NCBI RefSeq assembly: GCF_001427285.1
Contig: NZ_LMFV01000012.1
Span: 275,469 to 339,468 of the forward strand
DNA from: Mesorhizobium sp. Root552
GTDB lineage: Bacteria; Pseudomonadota; Alphaproteobacteria; Rhizobiales; Rhizobiaceae
DNA length: 64,000 nucleotides
Reading direction: 5' to 3'
In this document: positions 18,116 to 28,688 of the stretch, piece after piece
Layout: every line of letters starts with the position of its first letter
Position numbering within the stretch: the stretch's first letter is position 1
Notes under the pieces: model-generated
Databases searched by the model: none
The model's input: the letters and a program-made list of their open reading frames with translations, nothing else
What the model was told of the DNA's origin: nothing
Position numbers and translations under genes: made by a program

Positions 18116-18289
18116 CATGGCTTCGTCGCCTTTTGGCCGCATTTGGCCCTACAGCGGAAAGCAAGTGCTCGAAAGGGGCCGCGGACGGCGGCTGAAACTG
18201 AATTTTAACCGTGTTTCTTGAACGCCGGTTAACCCAAACGTGGTTACTGGCAGATCAACGAAATCACTCGAATGCGAAGGAGAGGCGGC

Positions 18290-18796
18290 ATGCGCCGTAT
18301 CGCAAAACTTGCAGCAAATCCGGTCATGATCGCACTGGTCGCCTCGCTGGCGATTGCAGGCTGCGCTTCGAAGAAGTCCCCGAACAATGCGGCGGACCTC
18401 GGCCTTGGCGGTGCAGGCGCCGCAACGCCCGGTTCGGCGCAGGACTTCACCGTCAACATCGGCGACCGTATTTTCTTCGACACCGATTCCACGTCCATCC
18501 GCGCCGACGCCCAGCAGACGCTGGCCCGCCAGGCCCAGTGGCTGAACAAGTACTCGCAATATTCGATCGTGGTCGAAGGCCACGCCGATGAGCGCGGAAC
18601 GCGCGAATACAACCTCGCGCTCGGTGCACGCCGCGCTGCCGCCACCCGCGACTACTTGGCCGGCCAGGGCGTCAATGCCGGCCGCATCAAGACGATTTCC
18701 TACGGCAAGGAACGTCCGGTCGCGGTTTGCGACGACATTTCCTGCTGGTCGCAGAACCGCCGCGCGGTCACCACGCTGGGCGGCGCCGGTTCCTGA
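18290..18796 (+). CDS. pal: Peptidoglycan-associated lipoprotein Pal
   Basis: The 168-residue lipoprotein begins MRRIAKLAAN and has a lipobox LAIAGC, giving lipidated Cys25. The OmpA-like domain carries the peptidoglycan-binding motif VVEGHADERGTREYNLALGARRA. The ATG at 18290 is chosen over an earlier one because AGGAG lies eight bases upstream. Pal ties the outer membrane to peptidoglycan and to TolB. It stands between two terminators, so it probably has its own transcript. Confidence 0.96.
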   Translation: MRRIAKLAANPVMIALVASLAIAGCASKKSPNNAADLGLGGAGAATPGSAQDFTVNIGDRIFFDTDSTSIRADAQQTLARQAQWLNKYSQYSIVVEGHADERGTREYNLALGARRAAATRDYLAGQGVNAGRIKTISYGKERPVAVCDDISCWSQNRRAVTTLGGAGS

Positions 18797-18825
18797 TCGG
18801 CATAAATGCAACAGAATTAGCTGGA

Positions 18826-18850
18826 AAGGCGGCCTGCGGGCCGCCTTTTT
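18826..18850 (+). terminator. Terminator after pal
   Basis: A perfect 9-base stem AAGGCGGCC/GGCCGCCTT with a 4-base loop runs into a T-run. Confidence 0.85.
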
Positions 18851-18976
18851 CGTTTCGTGAAGGACGAAACAAAATTTGGCCGAAGTCTCGCGTCCTGTTA
18901 GAAGCGGGTCCCGCCTGCCCTTCGAGGCTTTGGGCAGGCGTTCGATTGGGGTTTTTACTATCACGGCGAGAGGCTT

Positions 18977-20077
18977 ATGCATCTAAGAACAATCCTGAGC
19001 GGCACGCTGGCGGCGTTGCTCTTTTCCGGGGCGGCAGCCCTGGCGAGCGGCACCGGAACTTCGGCGCCGGCCAATAGCGGTTTCCACCTGCCCAGCATCG
19101 GTTTGCCGGGCGTGTTCGGCAGCAAGGGCGCGAACGACCAGACCGAAAGCAATGTGCAGCTTGCCCAGTCTGGCGGCACGGCCGGGCTGGAAGAGCAGAT
19201 CCGTGCCCTGACCGGCAGGGTCGAGGAACTCAATTTCCAGATCCTGCAGATGCAGGAACAGATCCGCAAGCAGCAGGAAGACAACGAGTTCCGCCTACAG
19301 CAGCTTGAGGGCTCGGGCGGAGCAGCGCCTGCAACCCAGAAGAAGTCCGACGCAGGCGAGGCGACCGAAGGTTCGGTTGCCGGAACCTCGACGGAAGAAC
19401 CCTCGACCTCCGGCGATCTCGCCGGGGGAGCCTCGGTCGAGGACGTCATCATCGATTCGGGAACGGGTGATCCGGGCCAGGTCATTCCCGGCACTGGCAC
19501 TGGTACGGGCACCGGCGCGCCTCCCAAGACTTTCGGCACCATCACCGTCGACAAGAACGGCAATGTGATCGACGCCGGCAGCAACACGCAGTCTACGACG
19601 GCGACCGGGGACAGTTCCTCCGTGAACAGTCCCTCCGTGGACACGCAGGGGGGCACAAGCGGCGGTTCGATTGTGGCGGCGCTGCCGCAGACGGACAATG
19701 CCGACGAGCTTTACCGCAATTCCTACCAGTTCATCCTGTCGGGCGACTACGGCACCGCCGAGCTAGGGTTCCGCGACTACATCTCGCGTTTTCCGAAGGA
19801 CACCAAGTCGGCTGACGCGCATTACTGGCTGGGTGAATCGCTGCTCGGGCAGCAGAAATACCGCGATGCGGCCGAAATTTTCCTCGCCGCAAGCAAGGAT
19901 TACCCGAAGGCCAAGAAGGCTCCCGACATGATGCTGAAGCTCGGCGTTTCGCTGGTCGGCCTCAAGCAGCGCGATGTCGCCTGCGCTACCTTTGGCGAGA
20001 TCGGCAAGCGCTACCCCAATGCTTCCGGCACGCTCAAGGAGCGCGTGAAACAGGAGCGGGCGCTCGCGTCCTGCTGA
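18977..20077 (+). CDS. cpoB: Cell division coordinator CpoB (YbgF), Tol-Pal associated
   Basis: The 366-residue periplasmic protein has a signal peptide, then a trimeric coiled-coil segment at about residues 68-115 (LEEQIRALTGRVEELNFQIL). A long Gly/Thr/Ser-rich linker follows (about 115-230), then C-terminal TPR repeats from YRNSYQFILSGDYGTAELGF. It links TolA and peptidoglycan synthesis during division in model bacteria. The linker is much longer than in E. coli YbgF. It is 16 bases upstream of tilS, so the two may be co-transcribed. Confidence 0.92.
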   Translation: MHLRTILSGTLAALLFSGAAALASGTGTSAPANSGFHLPSIGLPGVFGSKGANDQTESNVQLAQSGGTAGLEEQIRALTGRVEELNFQILQMQEQIRKQQEDNEFRLQQLEGSGGAAPATQKKSDAGEATEGSVAGTSTEEPSTSGDLAGGASVEDVIIDSGTGDPGQVIPGTGTGTGTGAPPKTFGTITVDKNGNVIDAGSNTQSTTATGDSSSVNSPSVDTQGGTSGGSIVAALPQTDNADELYRNSYQFILSGDYGTAELGFRDYISRFPKDTKSADAHYWLGESLLGQQKYRDAAEIFLAASKDYPKAKKAPDMMLKLGVSLVGLKQRDVACATFGEIGKRYPNASGTLKERVKQERALASC

Positions 20078-20093
20078 TGCCGGGGCAACCGCA

Positions 20094-21476
20094 ATGCATG
20101 TTGCCATAGCGGCTTCAGCGGAAGCCGAGACCTCCTTCTTTTCCAATATCGATTTTTCCAGCGGCGCGATTGCAGCCGTCTCCGGCGGCAGCGACTCCAC
20201 CGCCCTGCTCATTCTTCTCAAAGAACATTTAGAACGCTTTGCACCCACCGCCAGGCTTGTCGCGGTGACGGTCGATCATGCGTTGCGGCCGGCGTCGGCG
20301 GGTGAAGCTCTTGCCGTCAAAGCGCTTTGCGGGCGTCTCGGCATCGTCCATCGCACCATGGTCTGGACCGGCGAAAAGCCCGACACGGGCATTCCGGCTG
20401 CGGCGCGCGAGGCCCGCTACCGGTTGCTGGCCGAAGCAGCCCGCGCCGAAGGCATCGGCATGGTTTTGACTGGCCATACCGCCGACGACCAGGCCGAGAC
20501 AATAATGATGCGGCGGCAGCGCAGCGCGGCGGATGACGGGCGCGGCCTTGCCGGCATGGCGCCCGCGACACTTTACGAAGGCTCTGTCTGGATCGTGCGC
20601 CCGCTGCTCGGCGCAAGCCGCGAAGCCCTGCGCGACGTGCTGCGGCGGCGAAATTTTTCGTGGATCGATGACCCGACCAATGCCGATGCGACCTATGAGC
20701 GTCCGCGCGTGCGCGCTGCCATCGGCGATGGCGGCGAAGATTTTGCGGCGGTGCTTGATCTGGCGGCAGGTGCTGCGCTGCGGCGCATCGAACTTGGTGA
20801 AAAGGCGACCCGCCTGATCGGTTCGTTGGCGAGCCAGCCGGTACGGGGGCTTGTCAGGCTCGGCCCGGAATTTGCCAGCGCGGAGAAACACGCCGCGGTC
20901 TATGCGCTGCGCATCCTGCTGGCGAGTGTCGGCGGCGTGCCGTTCCTGCCCGACGAGGCGCGGACGGCGGCCCTGTTCGACCGGCTTGCTGGCCAAAAGC
21001 TTCGCGCCACATTGTCGCGGGTGACGGTGGACGCGCGGCGCAGCGGCATTTTTCTCCATCGGGAGGCGCGCGGCCTGCCGGAACCGCAATCTGTGGCGCA
21101 AGACATGGTGTGGGACGGCCGACGGCTGATCACTTTCAACGACGCAATCGATGGCTTGGTGATCGCTGCCGCAGGCCCGACCTGTGGCGCCAGGCTTGCC
21201 GAAGAGGCCGGGAATGCCGTGCCGAAAAGCCTTGCGCGTGCAGCGCTTTCCGCCGAACCAGCGTTATGGCGGGGCGCCGAATGCCTTGGTTTTGCTGGAG
21301 ATAGCGGTATTGTTTCAGGCTATGCGGCGAGGCCCGTCGTCGCGCCGTGGGTGCGCTTCCTGCCCTCGTTCGACCTGAGGGCTGCGCGTGCCACGTCCGA
21401 TCTGCTCGGCGCGCCCGAGGTGCCGCAATCACCATTAAGTGACGCGCGCAACGATAGACCATGGTCGAAGACTTAA
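20094..21476 (+). CDS. tilS: tRNA(Ile)-lysidine synthetase TilS
   Basis: The 460-residue protein carries the PP-loop AAVSGGSDSTALLILL near residue 28, followed by DHALRPAS and GHTADDQAETIMMRRQR, all TilS landmarks. It attaches lysine to C34 of tRNA-Ile(CAU), an essential modification. The C-terminal part is variable and rich in Ala and Arg. It is 116 bases upstream of ftsH, the usual order in alphaproteobacteria. Confidence 0.94.
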   Translation: MHVAIAASAEAETSFFSNIDFSSGAIAAVSGGSDSTALLILLKEHLERFAPTARLVAVTVDHALRPASAGEALAVKALCGRLGIVHRTMVWTGEKPDTGIPAAAREARYRLLAEAARAEGIGMVLTGHTADDQAETIMMRRQRSAADDGRGLAGMAPATLYEGSVWIVRPLLGASREALRDVLRRRNFSWIDDPTNADATYERPRVRAAIGDGGEDFAAVLDLAAGAALRRIELGEKATRLIGSLASQPVRGLVRLGPEFASAEKHAAVYALRILLASVGGVPFLPDEARTAALFDRLAGQKLRATLSRVTVDARRSGIFLHREARGLPEPQSVAQDMVWDGRRLITFNDAIDGLVIAAAGPTCGARLAEEAGNAVPKSLARAALSAEPALWRGAECLGFAGDSGIVSGYAARPVVAPWVRFLPSFDLRAARATSDLLGAPEVPQSPLSDARNDRPWSKT

Positions 21477-21592
21477 CCGAGCCGCGCGGTTGCGCTTGGC
21501 AAGGGGATGTGGGCTGCCTATGTTAGGCATAAGCTGAGGCTAAAGCTTCTTTCAACACGCGCGGCAAACGCTCGCCGCCAACGGGACAATCG

Positions 21593-23530
21593 ATGAATCC
21601 GAACTATCGCAACCTTGCGCTGTGGGCGATCATAGCCGTCCTGCTTATCGCTCTCTTCAATCTGTTCCAGACGCCGCAGACGCGCGGGGCTTCGACGGAT
21701 GTTCCCTATTCCCAGTTCCTGCTGGACGTGAATTCGGGCCGGGTGAAGTCGGTGACCATCGCCGGCGATCGCATCAGCGGCAACTACACCGACAGCGCTG
21801 CCGGCTTCCAGACCTATTCGCCCGGCGATCCGTCGCTGGTTTCCAGGCTGGAGGCGAAGAACGTCACCATCAACGCGCGCCCAGAGACGGACGGCTCCAA
21901 CACGCTGTTCGGCTACCTGATCTCTTGGCTGCCGATGATCCTGATCCTCGGCGTGTGGATATTCTTCATGCGCCAGATGCAGTCCGGCTCCGGCCGCGCG
22001 ATGGGTTTCGGTAAGTCCAAGGCCAAGCTCTTGACCGAGGCGCATGGCCGCATAACCTTCCAGGACGTCGCCGGCGTGGATGAAGCGAAGGAAGACCTCG
22101 AGGAAATCGTGGAGTTCCTGCGTGATCCGCAGAAGTTCCAGCGTCTCGGCGGTAAGATTCCGCGCGGCGTGCTGCTGGTCGGCCCTCCCGGCACCGGCAA
22201 GACCTTGCTGGCCCGCTCCGTGGCGGGTGAGGCGAACGTGCCGTTCTTCACCATTTCCGGTTCCGACTTCGTCGAGATGTTCGTCGGCGTTGGCGCAAGC
22301 CGCGTCCGCGACATGTTCGACCAGGCCAAGAAGAATGCGCCCTGCATTATCTTCATCGACGAAATCGACGCGGTCGGCCGCCATCGCGGCGCCGGTCTCG
22401 GCGGCGGCAACGACGAGCGCGAGCAGACGCTGAACCAGTTGCTGGTCGAAATGGACGGCTTTGAATCGAACGAGTCGATCATCCTCATCGCCGCCACCAA
22501 CCGTCCCGACGTGCTCGATCCCGCGCTGTTGCGCCCGGGCCGCTTCGACCGCCAGGTCGTGGTGCCGAACCCGGACATCGTCGGCCGCGAGAAAATCCTC
22601 AAGGTTCACGTCCGCAATGTGCCGCTGGCTCCTAACGTCGACCTGAAGACGGTCGCACGCGGCACGCCGGGCTTCTCTGGCGCCGACCTGATGAACCTCG
22701 TCAACGAGGCGGCGCTGATGGCGGCGCGGCGCAACAAGCGCCTTGTCACCATGGCCGAGTTCGAGGACGCCAAGGACAAGATCATGATGGGCGCCGAGCG
22801 GCGTTCGTCGGCGATGACGCAGGCGGAGAAGGAGCTCACCGCCTACCACGAGTCCGGCCATGCCATCCTCGCGCTCAACGTGCCGTCGGCAGATCCGCTG
22901 CACAAGGCGACGATCATTCCGCGCGGCCGTGCGCTCGGCATGGTCATGCAGTTGCCGGAAGGCGACCGCTATTCGATGAGCTACAAGTACATGATCTCGC
23001 GCCTGGCGATCATGATGGGCGGGCGCGTTGCCGAGGAATTCAAGTTCGGCAAGGAGAACATCACGTCTGGTGCGTCCTCCGACATCGAGCAGGCGACCAA
23101 GCTGGCGCGCGCCATGGTGACGCGCTGGGGCTTCTCCGACAAGCTCGGCCATGTCGCCTATGGTGACAACCAGGAGGAAGTGTTCCTCGGCCATTCGGTT
23201 GCCCGCCAGCAGAACATCTCGGAAGAGACGGCGCAGATCATCGATGGCGAAGTGCGCCGGCTGATCGACGAAGCTTATTCGACCGCCAAGACCGTTCTGA
23301 CCAAGAAGAAGAAGGACTGGGTGGCGCTTGCCGAAGGGCTGCTCGAATACGAGACGCTGTCCGGTGACGAGATCAAGGAACTGCTCGCCGGCAACAAGCC
23401 TTCGCGCGATCTGGGCGACGATACGCCGACCAGCCGCGGCTCGGCGGTGCCGAAGGCCGGTGGGGCGGCGCGCGGCAAGAAGAAGGGCTCGGAGCCTGAA
23501 GGCGGCATGGAGCCCCAGCCGCAAGGCTGA
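21593..23530 (+). CDS. ftsH: ATP-dependent zinc metalloprotease FtsH
   Basis: The 645-residue inner-membrane protease has two transmembrane helices (about residues 8-25 and 108-126). The AAA+ domain has Walker A GPPGTGKT at 197-204 and Walker [17 protein letters not shown]. The second region of homology is present. The zinc site is HESGH at 419-423. It degrades unfolded membrane proteins and short-lived cytoplasmic proteins. The C-terminus is a charged Gly/Lys tail. A strong terminator follows. Confidence 0.98.
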   Translation: MNPNYRNLALWAIIAVLLIALFNLFQTPQTRGASTDVPYSQFLLDVNSGRVKSVTIAGDRISGNYTDSAAGFQTYSPGDPSLVSRLEAKNVTINARPETDGSNTLFGYLISWLPMILILGVWIFFMRQMQSGSGRAMGFGKSKAKLLTEAHGRITFQDVAGVDEAKEDLEEIVEFLRDPQKFQRLGGKIPRGVLLVGPPGTGKTLLARSVAGEANVPFFTISGSDFVEMFVGVGASRVRDMFDQAKKNAPCIIFIDEIDAVGRHRGAGLGGGNDEREQTLNQLLVEMDGFESNESIILIAATNRPDVLDPALLRPGRFDRQVVVPNPDIVGREKILKVHVRNVPLAPNVDLKTVARGTPGFSGADLMNLVNEAALMAARRNKRLVTMAEFEDAKDKIMMGAERRSSAMTQAEKELTAYHESGHAILALNVPSADPLHKATIIPRGRALGMVMQLPEGDRYSMSYKYMISRLAIMMGGRVAEEFKFGKENITSGASSDIEQATKLARAMVTRWGFSDKLGHVAYGDNQEEVFLGHSVARQQNISEETAQIIDGEVRRLIDEAYSTAKTVLTKKKKDWVALAEGLLEYETLSGDEIKELLAGNKPSRDLGDDTPTSRGSAVPKAGGAARGKKKGSEPEGGMEPQPQG

Positions 23531-23549
23531 GCCATGTTCGATCAAACAG

Positions 23550-23581
23550 AAAACGCCGTGGCATTTGCTGCGGCGTTTTTT
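23550..23581 (+). terminator. Terminator after ftsH
   Basis: A perfect 9-base stem AAAACGCCG/CGGCGTTTT with a 12-base loop is followed by Ts. The AT-rich ends make it potentially bidirectional. Confidence 0.8.
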
Positions 23582-23727
23582 GGTTTGGAGCGTCCAGTCA
23601 AGGTGTGAGCGACGTGCGCTTCTGGTCCGCTACGGGTCGGTGAAAGTGCGAAAATTTCGACAATCCACCGCCAAAGTCCGGGAAATTTACGCCAAACGAA
23701 CGATTTTCTAAGGAATCGTAACCTTAG

Positions 23728-23742
23728 ATCACACAATGTGAT
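23728..23742. promoter_or_regulatory. Inverted repeat ATCACA-CAA-TGTGAT upstream of glmM
   Basis: The 6-base arms are perfect with a 3-base spacer, 64 bases before the glmM start. The arms resemble CRP/FNR half-sites in the reverse order (TCACA...TGTGA), so a CRP-type protein is not the obvious binder. Confidence 0.35.
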
Positions 23743-23805
23743 AATCGATTTTTTGACGGCTATGGCATTAGATGCTGCTGTCGAAACCGCCAGGGAAAGC
23801 AATTG

Positions 23806-25155
<1,350 letters not shown>

Positions 25156-25180
25156 CGCGGCAGGAAATCGACGTTGAAAC

Positions 25181-25204
25181 GGCCCGCTTCGGCGGGCCTT
25201 TTTC
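25181..25204 (+). terminator. Terminator after glmM
   Basis: A perfect 7-base stem GGCCCGC/GCGGGCC with a TTCG tetraloop is followed by a T-run. Confidence 0.88.
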
Positions 25205-25272
25205 ATGGGCATCGAGAGCGAACGGCCCTGACCGTAGCCGCAATCGCAAAGATTCTTGGTTAATTATCAAGG

Positions 25273-25287
25273 TTAAACGGCCCTTAA
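25273..25287 (+). promoter_or_regulatory. CtrA box upstream of first outer-membrane protein gene
   Basis: TTAA at 25273-25276 and TTAA at 25284-25287 are separated by seven bases. A third TTAA lies nine bases upstream at 25260-25263. The box is about 80 bases before the start codon at 25366. Confidence 0.6.
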
Positions 25288-25365
25288 CCTTTGCAATTCA
25301 TTATCCACGTTGAACTCAAGCAGTTTCGGGCAGGTTGTGGGTCCCGACATTTAGGGGTGACGAGG

Positions 25366-26229
25366 ATGTTCAGTTTCGCAAAGAAAGCGATGTTGGCTGC
25401 GGTTGCGATCGGCTTTGCCGGTCCGGTACTTGCAGCGGACATCATGGAGCCGGTGGTAGAGCAGGCACCGCCTGTCGTCTATCAGGAGGCGGCTGACTAT
25501 GGCGGCTGGTACATTCGTGGCGACATCGACTATCACTGGTCGAAGTTCCGGGGCGCCGACTACATCGTCTACGGGCCACCGCCCGGCACGAACTCCTTCA
25601 CGGAAGGCAGCCTTAAGAGCGCCTTTTCCACCGGAGCCGGCGTTGGCTACCAGATCAACGAGCATCTGCGCACCGACGTGACGCTGGACTGGCTGGCCAA
25701 GTCCAAGTTCCGTGGCGCGACCATAGGTGATTGTATTCCGCCGGTACCGGGCACAAGCTGCACGTCGGTCGACTCCACAGCCTACTCGGCGTGGCTGCTT
25801 CTCGCCAACGCCTATGTCGATCTCGGCACCTGGCACAAGGTTACGCCTTACATCGGCGGCGGCATCGGTGGCGCGCGTGTGAAGTGGGATGACCTGAACA
25901 ATTCGATTTGTACTGATCCTACCGACCCCGCTACCTGCACCGATACAACGCATCGCGGCGGCAAGGGCTGGCGCTTCGCCTACTCGCTCTCAGCCGGCGC
26001 TTCCTACTGCCTGACCCGCAATCTCGATGTGGATGTCGGCTATCGCTTCAGCCACATCAATGGTGGCCGGATGTTCGAGATCGACGCTGCGGGCGGTGCT
26101 GGTCCGGGCTTCGACAGGGGCATCAACGTGCATGAAGTGCGCGGCGGTCTGCGCTACTCCTTCAACGGGAACAGCAAGTGCGACGAGCCTCAGGTCGCCT
26201 ACGAGCCGGAGCCGGTCTACACCAAGTAA
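25366..26229 (+). CDS. Outer-membrane beta-barrel protein (Omp25/31-like) with C-terminal tail
   Basis: The 287-residue protein begins MFSFAKKAMLAAVAIGFAGPVLAAD, a clear signal peptide, and the ATG at 25366 has GGGGTGACGAGG upstream. Alternating strands (GGWYIRGDIDYHWSKF, LRTDVTLDWLAKSKFRG, RNLDVDVGYRFSHINGG) fit an eight-stranded barrel of the Omp25/31 type. It carries four or more cysteines in loops, unlike its neighbour. The usual final strand VRGGLRYSF is not at the C-terminus. A 24-residue polar tail follows, ending VYTK, so the normal terminal aromatic signal is missing. It is a tandem relative of the next gene. Confidence 0.88.
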   Translation: MFSFAKKAMLAAVAIGFAGPVLAADIMEPVVEQAPPVVYQEAADYGGWYIRGDIDYHWSKFRGADYIVYGPPPGTNSFTEGSLKSAFSTGAGVGYQINEHLRTDVTLDWLAKSKFRGATIGDCIPPVPGTSCTSVDSTAYSAWLLLANAYVDLGTWHKVTPYIGGGIGGARVKWDDLNNSICTDPTDPATCTDTTHRGGKGWRFAYSLSAGASYCLTRNLDVDVGYRFSHINGGRMFEIDAAGGAGPGFDRGINVHEVRGGLRYSFNGNSKCDEPQVAYEPEPVYTK

Positions 26230-26254
26230 CGATCTCCCCAAACCAAGTCGAAAG

Positions 26255-26286
26255 ACCGCCCGGCCCAGCGCCGGGCGGTTTTCTTT
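26255..26286 (+). terminator. Terminator after first outer-membrane protein gene
   Basis: A perfect 10-base stem ACCGCCCGGC/GCCGGGCGGT with a 5-base loop ends in TTTTCTTTT. Confidence 0.88.
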
Positions 26287-26344
26287 TGGGCATTGGAAAT
26301 GATTTCCGATACCCTGAAATTCATTTCGTAACTTCCTGTTATCC

Positions 26345-26359
26345 TTAACCGCCACTTAA
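26345..26359 (+). promoter_or_regulatory. CtrA box upstream of second outer-membrane protein gene
   Basis: TTAA at 26345-26348 and TTAA at 26356-26359 are separated by seven bases, with another TTAA nine bases further on at 26369-26372. It lies 80 bases before the start codon, the same distance and half-site set as for the first porin gene. Confidence 0.6.
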
Positions 26360-26438
26360 CCTGTATGGTTAACAATACCCTTGAAACGGCGGCTGGGCAT
26401 TTCCGATTCTACCAGCGCCAACCTCGGGAGTTGGTGAC

Positions 26439-27188
26439 ATGAAGCTGAAATCTCGCATTGCGCTGGCATTGGCCGCAACGGTGGCGCTGCCCTTCACGGC
26501 GGTGCTGGCAGCGGACTACGATCCGCCGATCTATGTCGATCAGGCGCCTGAATACACACCGGTCGAAATAGGTTCGGGCTGGTATCTGCGCGGCGACGTC
26601 GCCTACCTGGCCGACGAAACCTACCGCAATGTCGACTTCGGTTCGCCCACGGTTGCCTATTCGGAGCGCGATCAGCCGGTATTTGCCAGTGTCGGCTTCG
26701 GCTACCACTTCAACGACTATCTTCGCAGCGACATCAACTTCGGCATCCTGCCGGGCAATGAAGTCACTGCCTCGGAAGTGAATCCGGGCGTCGATATCGC
26801 AACGTCCCGAGTGGAAAACAGCGCCCGCGTGGCAATGGTCAACGGTTATGTGGACCTCGGCACCTATGTCGGCGTGACGCCTTACATCGGCGCAGGTATC
26901 GGTGTCTTCCAGAGCAAGCGTGACGCAAGTCTGGCTTTCACAGACCTCGTAACGCCAGCCAACAGTACAAACCTGACCGACAGCAAGACCCAGTATTCGC
27001 TGGCCTACACGCTCAATGCCGGTTTCGCGTATCAGCTGTCCAAGAATGTCGCCGTCGATCTCGGCTATCAGTTCATGTCGGCGCCGGATGCCGAATATGC
27101 GCGGCTGGACAGCGCTTCGGCCTATTCGATCCAGAAGGGCGTCGACAACCACCAGATCAAGGTCGGCTTGCGCTACGACCTCTGGTAA
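26439..27188 (+). CDS. Outer-membrane beta-barrel protein (Omp25/31-like)
   Basis: The 249-residue protein starts MKLKSRIALALAATVALPFTAVLAAD, a signal peptide. Strand motifs such as GSGWYLRGDVAYLADETYRN, FASVGFGYHFNDYLRSDINF and VAVDLGYQFMSAPDAEYARL define a small barrel. It ends properly in GLRYDLW, an aromatic C-terminus for BAM recognition. It resembles the preceding gene in strand order, so the pair arose by duplication. Each copy has its own CtrA box and terminator. Confidence 0.9.
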   Translation: MKLKSRIALALAATVALPFTAVLAADYDPPIYVDQAPEYTPVEIGSGWYLRGDVAYLADETYRNVDFGSPTVAYSERDQPVFASVGFGYHFNDYLRSDINFGILPGNEVTASEVNPGVDIATSRVENSARVAMVNGYVDLGTYVGVTPYIGAGIGVFQSKRDASLAFTDLVTPANSTNLTDSKTQYSLAYTLNAGFAYQLSKNVAVDLGYQFMSAPDAEYARLDSASAYSIQKGVDNHQIKVGLRYDLW

Positions 27189-27215
27189 GTCGCCCGGTAT
27201 ACATTCGAAATGAAG

Positions 27216-27238
27216 CGGCGGGCCTGGCCCGCCGTTTT
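27216..27238 (+). terminator. Terminator after second outer-membrane protein gene
   Basis: A perfect 8-base stem CGGCGGGC/GCCCGCCG with a 3-base loop is followed by TTTT. Confidence 0.85.
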
Positions 27239-27303
27239 CGTTGCCGCCGTGGGAAAATTTGCGGTGCTTTGACAGTATCCCGGAAGCGACAAAAACTTTT
27301 CTC

Positions 27304-27388
27304 TTGACGCCCGGCAGGTAGAGGCATATCGCCGTCCGTGGGCCACCCCTCCCCAACGAGGGGCTTACTATCTGGAAGGATAGCCACG
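27304..27388 (+). promoter_or_regulatory. serC promoter and likely serC leader RNA motif
   Basis: TTGACG at 27304-27309 and TATCGC at 27327-27332, with a 17-base spacer, form a promoter. The leader contains GTGGGCCA and a perfect hairpin CCCCTC/GAGGGG (27346-27351 and 27358-27363), directly before the ribosome site GGAAGGA. This matches the general shape of the alphaproteobacterial serC motif found before serC-serA operons. Whether it is a riboswitch is not known. Confidence 0.55.
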
Positions 27389-28564
27389 ATGACGACTTTC
27401 CCCAAGCCGGACGTGCGTCCGGCAAATCCCAATTTTTCTTCTGGTCCCTGCGCGAAACGTCCCGGCTGGTCGGTCGAGGCGCTGAACGGCGCCGTGCTTG
27501 GGCGCTCGCACCGCGCCAAGATCGGAAAGGCCAAGCTCGAACAGGCGATCGCCCTGACACGCGAAGTGCTCGAAGTGCCTTCGACGCATCGCATCGGCAT
27601 CGTGCCTGCCTCGGACACCGGTGCGGTCGAGATGGTGCTCTGGTCGCTGCTCGGCGAACGCGGCGTCGACATGGTCGCCTGGGAATCCTTCGGCTCGGGC
27701 TGGATCACCGACGTGGTCAGGCAGTTGAGGCTTGCCGACGTGCGCCGCATCGAAGCGCCGTATGGCGAATTGCCGGACCTGAAGCAGATCGATTTCGACC
27801 GTGACGTGGTCTTCACCTGGAACGGCACGACTTCCGGCGTGCGGGTGCCGAATGCTGACTTCATTCCGGCCGGACGCAAGGGGCTGACCATCTGCGACGC
27901 CACTTCGGCGGCGTTTGCGCAGAACCTCGACTTCTCCAAGCTCGATGTGGTGACTTTCTCCTGGCAAAAGGTGCTCGGCGGCGAGGGCGCACACGGCATG
28001 CTGATCCTCAGCCCGCGAGCCGTCGAGCGGCTGGAAAGCTACAAGCCGGCATGGCCGCTGCCGAAGATCTTCCGCCTGACCTCGAACGGCAAGCTGATCG
28101 AGGGCATCTTCAAGGGCGAGACGATCAACACGCCGTCGATGCTGTGCGTCGAGGACTATCTCGACACGCTGGGCTGGGCCAAGAAGATTGGCGGGCTTGC
28201 GGCGCTGAGGGCGCGTGTCGATGCCAATGCCGCCGTTGTCGATCGTTTTGTTGCAGCCTCGCCGTGGCTCGGCAATCTGGCCGTCGATCCGGCGACGCGG
28301 TCGAATACGTCCGTTTGCCTGTCGATCGTCGATCCGGCGGTTGCCGCGCTCGACGCCGACGGCCAGGCGGCCTTTGCAAAGGGCCTGGTTTCGCTGCTCG
28401 ACAAGGAAGGCGTGGCCTTTGACATCGGGCACTATCGCGATGCGCCGGCCGGCCTGCGCATCTGGTGTGGCGCGACGGTCGAGACCGCAGACGTCGAAGC
28501 GCTGATGCCGTGGCTGGACTGGGCTTTCGCCCAGCAGAAGGCCGGCCTCAAGGCTGCCGCCTGA
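27389..28564 (+). CDS. serC: Phosphoserine aminotransferase SerC
   Basis: The 391-residue PLP enzyme belongs to the longer alphaproteobacterial SerC type. Signatures are [15 protein letters not shown] at the start, the PLP lysine in [17 protein letters not shown], and [16 protein letters not shown] near the end. It transaminates 3-phosphohydroxypyruvate to phosphoserine. The ATG at 27389 follows GGAAGGA. It lies upstream of serA, so the two form a serine-biosynthesis operon controlled by the leader in front. Confidence 0.95.
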   Translation: MTTFPKPDVRPANPNFSSGPCAKRPGWSVEALNGAVLGRSHRAKIGKAKLEQAIALTREVLEVPSTHRIGIVPASDTGAVEMVLWSLLGERGVDMVAWESFGSGWITDVVRQLRLADVRRIEAPYGELPDLKQIDFDRDVVFTWNGTTSGVRVPNADFIPAGRKGLTICDATSAAFAQNLDFSKLDVVTFSWQKVLGGEGAHGMLILSPRAVERLESYKPAWPLPKIFRLTSNGKLIEGIFKGETINTPSMLCVEDYLDTLGWAKKIGGLAALRARVDANAAVVDRFVAASPWLGNLAVDPATRSNTSVCLSIVDPAVAALDADGQAAFAKGLVSLLDKEGVAFDIGHYRDAPAGLRIWCGATVETADVEALMPWLDWAFAQQKAGLKAAA

Positions 28565-28586
28565 CGAACAGGGCCTGAAAAGGCCA

Positions 28587-28620
28587 GGGTGGGGGCCGCT
28601 GCCTCCCAAGCCCCCCACCC
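28587..28620 (+). other. Strong hairpin in the serC-serA spacer
   Basis: GGGTGGGGG at 28587-28595 pairs exactly with CCCCCACCC at 28612-28620. There is no T-run, so it may act in mRNA stability or processing between serC and serA rather than in termination. Confidence 0.45.
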
Positions 28621-28688
28621 ATCTCACTTTTCACCGAACTTTGCGCTGCGCCTTCAACGAAGGCAGTGCCGACATAAGGACTAAGCCC

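Noticed and set aside
18205..18232. Two TTAA words before pal as a CtrA box
   Set aside because: They are about 20 bases apart, not seven, so they do not form a standard site.
21518..23545. 675-residue open frame on the minus strand across ftsH
   Set aside because: It lies opposite a diagnostic ftsH gene. Its composition (His, Arg, Asp-rich, no domain) is typical of antisense frames in GC-rich DNA.
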